This document shows, piece after piece, positions 5,538 through 6,481 of a stretch of 6,481 nucleotides of DNA (positions within the stretch are counted from its first letter, which is position 1; every line of letters starts with the position of its first letter). The DNA is from an uncultured Pseudomonadales bacterium (lineage in GTDB: Bacteria > Pseudomonadota > Gammaproteobacteria > Pseudomonadales > IMCC2047). The stretch covers positions 1 to 6,481 of the forward strand of contig CAMYKE010000239.1 of NCBI GenBank assembly GCA_947258895.1. The letters run 5' to 3'. Position numbers and translations under genes: made by a program. Under the pieces are notes generated by a model that had not been told where the DNA came from, made no database searches, and was given only the letters and a program-made list of their open reading frames with translations.

Positions 5538-6481
5538 TTACTCCAATGATGGCGCGACATGCAAGCCACCATCCGCGGCATGTGCATTCAGGCCCCTTGG
5601 CATCTGATAAGGTGAGTCGCTACCCAGGAAACGCTGGAATATCTCGTTATAATTGCCTACTTGACCAATGACTTTATCATGCCAGCGGGGATCCAGGCCA
5701 ATACTGATACCTTTAACGCCTGCCAACTCCCACACTCCCTTGCTGCCCGCGGGGATCTCCTGCAGTGAAGCGGTGCTGATTCCCAGTTGCTCTGCGCGCA
5801 GCATCAGGCCGAGTGTCCAGCGGACAATCTTGTACCACTCTACATCGTCGCTACGCACCAGTGGGCCGGTACTGCGGATCGCCACTTTATCGGGGAGCAA
5901 GCGAACCCTGCGTTCGGCGGGTAGTCCTGCCTTGAGGTAATGCAACTGGGCCAGTTCTGCGCTAACTGCATCGCAAAGCCCTTGCTCGAATGCCTTGGCT
6001 GCGGCTTCAACGGAACTCATCGCTACCAGTTTCAGTTCGATGCCCGCGGCAGCCAGGAACAGCCGCAGGTTGTTATTATGATCCAGGTCATCGTCGATGC
6101 ACGCGGCTTTGCCTTGCAGGTCCGCGGCGGTGTAGATGTCGGCGTCGGCGTTAACCAGTAACCCCTGGCTTGAAAAATAGAGGGGCGCGACGAACATCAG
6201 GCCCAGCGCAGTATCCGTACCCAGGCTCATACCGACTTTTCGCACCACGATATCTACGTCGCCGGATTGCAGGGCGGAGAACCCTTTTTCGATAGCCAGC
6301 GGGGTGAACCGTACCCGCGATGCATCGCCGAGGGTAGCGGCCGCCACGGCACGACAGAAGCTGACCTCCAGTCCTTGCCAGTCCCCCGCGGTTTTCATTG
6401 AAAATCCGGGTGCACTGCTGTGAACTCCGCAGTCAAGATGGCGCTTTTCCTTTACCCGCTCCATGGTTGACGCAGCGCTCA
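5538..6481 (-). CDS. Periplasmic solute-binding protein, AapJ/BztA-like (SBP_bac_3), 5' end outside window
   Basis: This gene is partial: its start is beyond base 6481. The frame stays open through the edge and reads SAAST just before MERVKEKRHLDCGVH, which looks like the end of a signal peptide, so the ATG at 6464 is probably internal, close to the mature N-terminus. Numbered from that Met, it aligns with remembered AapJ/BztA general amino acid binding proteins: RHLDCGV (8-14), GDWQGLEVSFCRAVAAATLGD (27-47), ALQSGDVDIVVR (64-75), GLCDAVSAELAQL (162-174), WYKIVRWTL (210-218), GLDPRW, GNYNEIFQR (270-278) and PRGLNA (289-294). Two ligand-pocket stretches differ. RNTTWTLTRD of AapJ is RKVGMSLGTD (75-84), and the QAGTTTE loop is replaced by IDDDLDHNNN (123-132). 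The ligand may therefore differ or binding may be weak. No ABC permease or ATPase lies downstream; a symporter does. Confidence is high for the family, low for the ligand. Confidence 0.87.
   Translation of the reverse strand, partial: SAASTMERVKEKRHLDCGVHSSAPGFSMKTAGDWQGLEVSFCRAVAAATLGDASRVRFTPLAIEKGFSALQSGDVDIVVRKVGMSLGTDTALGLMFVAPLYFSSQGLLVNADADIYTAADLQGKAACIDDDLDHNNNLRLFLAAAGIELKLVAMSSVEAAAKAFEQGLCDAVSAELAQLHYLKAGLPAERRVRLLPDKVAIRSTGPLVRSDDVEWYKIVRWTLGLMLRAEQLGISTASLQEIPAGSKGVWELAGVKGISIGLDPRWHDKVIGQVGNYNEIFQRFLGSDSPYQMPRGLNAHAADGGLHVAPSLE

Noticed and set aside
4945..5607. 220-codon plus-strand open frame opposite the symporter and binding-protein genes
   Set aside because: It spans two real genes on the other strand and its composition (Ser/Thr/Met/Ile) is the complement of membrane-segment codons.
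5538..6464. ATG 6464 as the true start of the binding protein
   Set aside because: The frame is open to the window edge and reads SAAST just upstream, like a signal-peptide end. A periplasmic protein needs that leader, so the gene is cut by the edge.

Overview
The window looks like chromosomal DNA of a marine-type gammaproteobacterium (Pseudomonas/Cellvibrionales-like). It is fairly GC-rich, densely packed, and coding on both strands. Every recognisable protein has its closest remembered relatives there: an Azotobacter RhdA-type rhodanese, a gammaproteobacterial Psd, an SfsA beginning almost like E. coli SfsA, and a PA4722-like aminotransferase. The adjacency of rhodanese with psd, and of the aminotransferase with sfsA, is also familiar from Pseudomonas genomes. 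These comparisons are from memory. No RNA gene, insertion sequence, CRISPR array or phage gene was seen, and no gene-free stretch exceeds 300 bases.

Region 1 (1-1874, minus strand) is a tight operon read right to left: a two-domain thiosulfate sulfurtransferase (rhdA-like), phosphatidylserine decarboxylase (psd), and the first part of a small cysteine-rich CWC-family protein cut by the window edge. A good sigma70-like promoter (CTGACA-17-TAGAAT) sits just upstream of the rhodanese, in the 98-bp divergent gap before the next unit.

Region 2 (1973-3831, plus strand) is a class I/II PLP aminotransferase followed by sfsA. The aminotransferase is broken: about 20 residues are missing just after the PLP-lysine region and the reading frame shifts at the same point. 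The shifted frame runs on to a stop that overlaps the sfsA start codon.

Region 3 (3856-6481, minus strand, convergent with sfsA) is an operon of a periplasmic solute-binding protein of the AapJ/BztA type (N-terminus beyond the window), a DAACS dicarboxylate/acidic amino acid:cation symporter, and a small Rieske [2Fe-2S] protein. The binding protein is 15 bp from the symporter. The Rieske gene overlaps the symporter stop (TTGA) and has a perfect Shine-Dalgarno sequence.

The most interesting points are an ABC-type binding protein with altered ligand loops placed beside a secondary symporter instead of ABC subunits, the broken aminotransferase, and a likely non-AUG start for psd. Nothing here is clearly a wholly new system.
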